Notes under the pieces: model-generated
Database searches by the model: none
Seen by the model: only the letters and a program-made list of their open reading frames with translations
Told to the model about the DNA's origin: nothing
DNA from: an uncultured Clostridia bacterium
Lineage (GTDB): Bacteria; Bacillota; Clostridia; Lachnospirales; Anaerotignaceae
DNA: 9,765 nt
Assembly (NCBI GenBank): GCA_958420075.1
Contig: CATZIM010000047.1
Coordinates: 1-9,765 of the forward strand
Direction of reading: 5' to 3'
Shown here: positions 8,162 to 9,765 of the stretch, in pieces
Layout: each line of letters starts with the position of its first letter
Numbering within the stretch: the first letter of the stretch is position 1
Program-made: the position numbers and the translations under genes

Positions 8162-9765
8162 TTAATCTTCCTTTGGTGTCAGTTTTACTTCTGTTACGAT
8201 GGAATGTTTTACTCTGTCCCGTACTTCCGCACGTTTTGCGTTATTGAAACGATCCAGTGTACCTACCAGATAACCGGTGATACGACGGATTCTCTGGAAG
8301 CCTACTTCGCCTTCATCTTCTTTTCTGCCGCATTTGGGGCAAGTATCACCGATGATGCCGTTGTAGCCGCAGATAGGGTCACGGTCAACAGGATGGTTGA
8401 TGGAGCCGTAACCAATGCCCTGGGCTTTCATGTAACGGATAATCTTTTCAAAAGCATCCAGGTTTGTGGACGGATCGCCGTCCAGTTCCACATAAGTGAT
8501 ATGACCTGCGTTTGTCAGTGCGTGATAAGGTGCTTCCAGCTGGATTTTCTTATAAGCGCTGATAGGGTAGTATACAGGAATGTGGAAACTGTTTGTATAG
8601 TATTCCCGATCGGTAACACCTTCGATAGAGCCGAAACGTTTCCGGTCGATTTCTACAAATCTGCCGGACAGACCTTCCGCAGGTGTTGCCAGCAGTGTAA
8701 AGTTCAGTTTTGTTTCCTGGGACAGTGCATCCAGACGGTTGCGCATGTGGCTGATGATGTCCAGACCCAGGTTCTGTGCCACTTCACTTTCGCCGTGGTG
8801 AACGCCAATGAGGGCTTTCAGCGCTTCTGCCAGACCGATAAAACCAACGGAAAGAGTACCGTTTTTCAGCACTTCCCGTACTTCGTCGTTGCAGCCCAGT
8901 TTATCGCTGTCAATCCAGATACCTTCGCCCATGAGGAAAGGATAGTTGTGTACTTTTTTCTTTGCCTGGATTTCGAAACGTTCCAGCAGTTGTTCCACAA
9001 CCAGATCCATTTTGCGATCCAGTTCGTTGAAGAACCAGTCAATGTTCTTGTTTGCCATAATGGCGATTCTGGGCAGGTTGATGCTGGTGAAGCTCAGGTT
9101 GCCTCTGCCAGGTGTGATTTCTTTTTCAGGGTCATGGACGTTTGCCATAACACGTGTACGGCAGCCCATGTATGCGATTTCTGTTTCGGGATGACCTTCT
9201 TTGTAGTATTTCAGGTTGAAAGGCGCATCCTGGAAAGAGAAGTTGGGGAACAGACGCTTTGCACTGACACGGCATGCCAGTTTGAACAGGTCGTAGTTAG
9301 GTTCGCCGGGATTGAAGTTGACGCCTTCTTTTACACGGAAAATCTGGATAGGGAAGATAGCTGTTTCCCCGTCACCAAGACCTGCTTCTGTTACCAGCAG
9401 CATGTTTTTCATAACCATTCTGGCTTCTGTAGAAGTATCCATACCATAGTTGATGGAGGAGAACGGTGTTTGTGCGCCGGCACGGCTGTGCATGTTGTTC
9501 AGGTTATGCAGCAGAGCTTCCATAGCCTGATATGTTTCTTTGTCTGTTTCTTCTGTGGATTTTTTCACAGTGAAAGCATGTGCTTTCTGATAGATTTCTG
9601 TAGGAATGCCGATTTCTTCTGCCAGTTTGGCTTCTTCGGCGTCATATGTTTCGTTTTTGTCCAGTGTAGGCACCAGACCCATGTCTTCCAGTTTCGCAAA
9701 AGCTTCTTTCATAGCCTTTGCATGTTCTTCACTGTCCATCACTCCGATAAGGGAAGCCAGATTGG
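8162..9765 (-). CDS. nrdD: Anaerobic (class III) ribonucleoside-triphosphate reductase, C-terminal part (5' end outside window)
   Basis: NrdD reduces ribonucleotides to deoxyribonucleotides with a glycyl radical made by NrdG. The frame is open from the window edge to TAA at 8162-8164, giving about 533 C-terminal residues of a protein usually above 700. The N-terminal ATP-cone region, if present, lies outside. Visible landmarks are PFSSINYGMDTST, a GCRTRV motif whose cysteine (9161-9163) is probably the active-site thiyl residue, GNLSFTSINLPRIA, VGFIGLAEALKALIG, ELDGDPSTNLDAFEKII, a C-terminal zinc-binding segment (8330-8390), and the glycyl-radical motif RRITGYLVGTLDRFN with the radical glycine at 8273-8275. 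An in-frame GTG/ATG pair at 9737-9742 is internal, because homologous-looking sequence (NLASLIG) continues upstream to the edge. In the zinc segment the first of the usual four cysteines is an aspartate. nrdG follows after one base. Confidence 0.97.
   Translation of the reverse strand, partial: NLASLIGVMDSEEHAKAMKEAFAKLEDMGLVPTLDKNETYDAEEAKLAEEIGIPTEIYQKAHAFTVKKSTEETDKETYQAMEALLHNLNNMHSRAGAQTPFSSINYGMDTSTEARMVMKNMLLVTEAGLGDGETAIFPIQIFRVKEGVNFNPGEPNYDLFKLACRVSAKRLFPNFSFQDAPFNLKYYKEGHPETEIAYMGCRTRVMANVHDPEKEITPGRGNLSFTSINLPRIAIMANKNIDWFFNELDRKMDLVVEQLLERFEIQAKKKVHNYPFLMGEGIWIDSDKLGCNDEVREVLKNGTLSVGFIGLAEALKALIGVHHGESEVAQNLGLDIISHMRNRLDALSQETKLNFTLLATPAEGLSGRFVEIDRKRFGSIEGVTDREYYTNSFHIPVYYPISAYKKIQLEAPYHALTNAGHITYVELDGDPSTNLDAFEKIIRYMKAQGIGYGSINHPVDRDPICGYNGIIGDTCPKCGRKEDEGEVGFQRIRRITGYLVGTLDRFNNAKRAEVRDRVKHSIVTEVKLTPKED

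Noticed and set aside
9737..9742. GTG-ATG as a possible nrdD start
   Set aside because: The frame stays open to the window edge with plausible protein sequence (NLASLIG), there is no ribosome binding site before it, and a NrdD of 526 residues would lack an essential part of the barrel.

Overview
The window carries most of a histidine biosynthesis operon on the + strand, followed by a convergent pair of anaerobic ribonucleotide reductase genes on the - strand. An oxygen-independent class III reductase, a short-form HisG paired with HisZ, a PHP-type histidinol-phosphatase, strong GGAGG-like ribosome binding sites and moderate GC together suggest an anaerobic Firmicute of the class Clostridia. 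Lachnospiraceae or a close relative is my best guess, but the genus cannot be told from this sequence alone.

Positions 1-7581 hold, in order, hisZ (3' part only), hisG, hisD, hisC, hisB, hisH, hisA, hisF, hisIE and hisK. The genes are packed with almost no space. Four junctions are 4-base ATGA overlaps (hisD/hisC, hisC/hisB, hisA/hisF, hisIE/hisK), hisB/hisH shares one base, and hisZ/hisG overlaps by 8 bases. The only gaps inside the operon are 10 to 15 bases and contain ribosome binding sites. This looks like one polycistronic, translationally coupled unit. Its promoter and any leader lie upstream of the window.

Together these genes encode every step from PRPP and ATP to histidine: HisZ/HisG (condensation), HisIE (pyrophosphohydrolase and cyclohydrolase), HisA (isomerase), HisH/HisF (IGP synthase, also releasing AICAR), HisB (dehydratase), HisC (aminotransferase), HisK (phosphatase) and HisD (two-step oxidation to histidine). 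All key catalytic motifs that I checked are present and no frameshift is visible.

Positions 7582-7662 are the only real intergenic stretch. It holds a strong hairpin flanked by A and T runs, which can terminate transcription from both sides.

Positions 7663-9765 on the - strand hold nrdG (radical-SAM activase) and nrdD (glycyl-radical reductase, N-terminus outside the window), one base apart. They supply deoxynucleotides under anaerobic conditions. The two operons have no evident functional link beyond being neighbours.

I see no novel system here. The points worth a second look are small: a zinc-site substitution in NrdD, a perfect hairpin in the 5' coding part of nrdG, and the TTG start of hisG inside hisZ.
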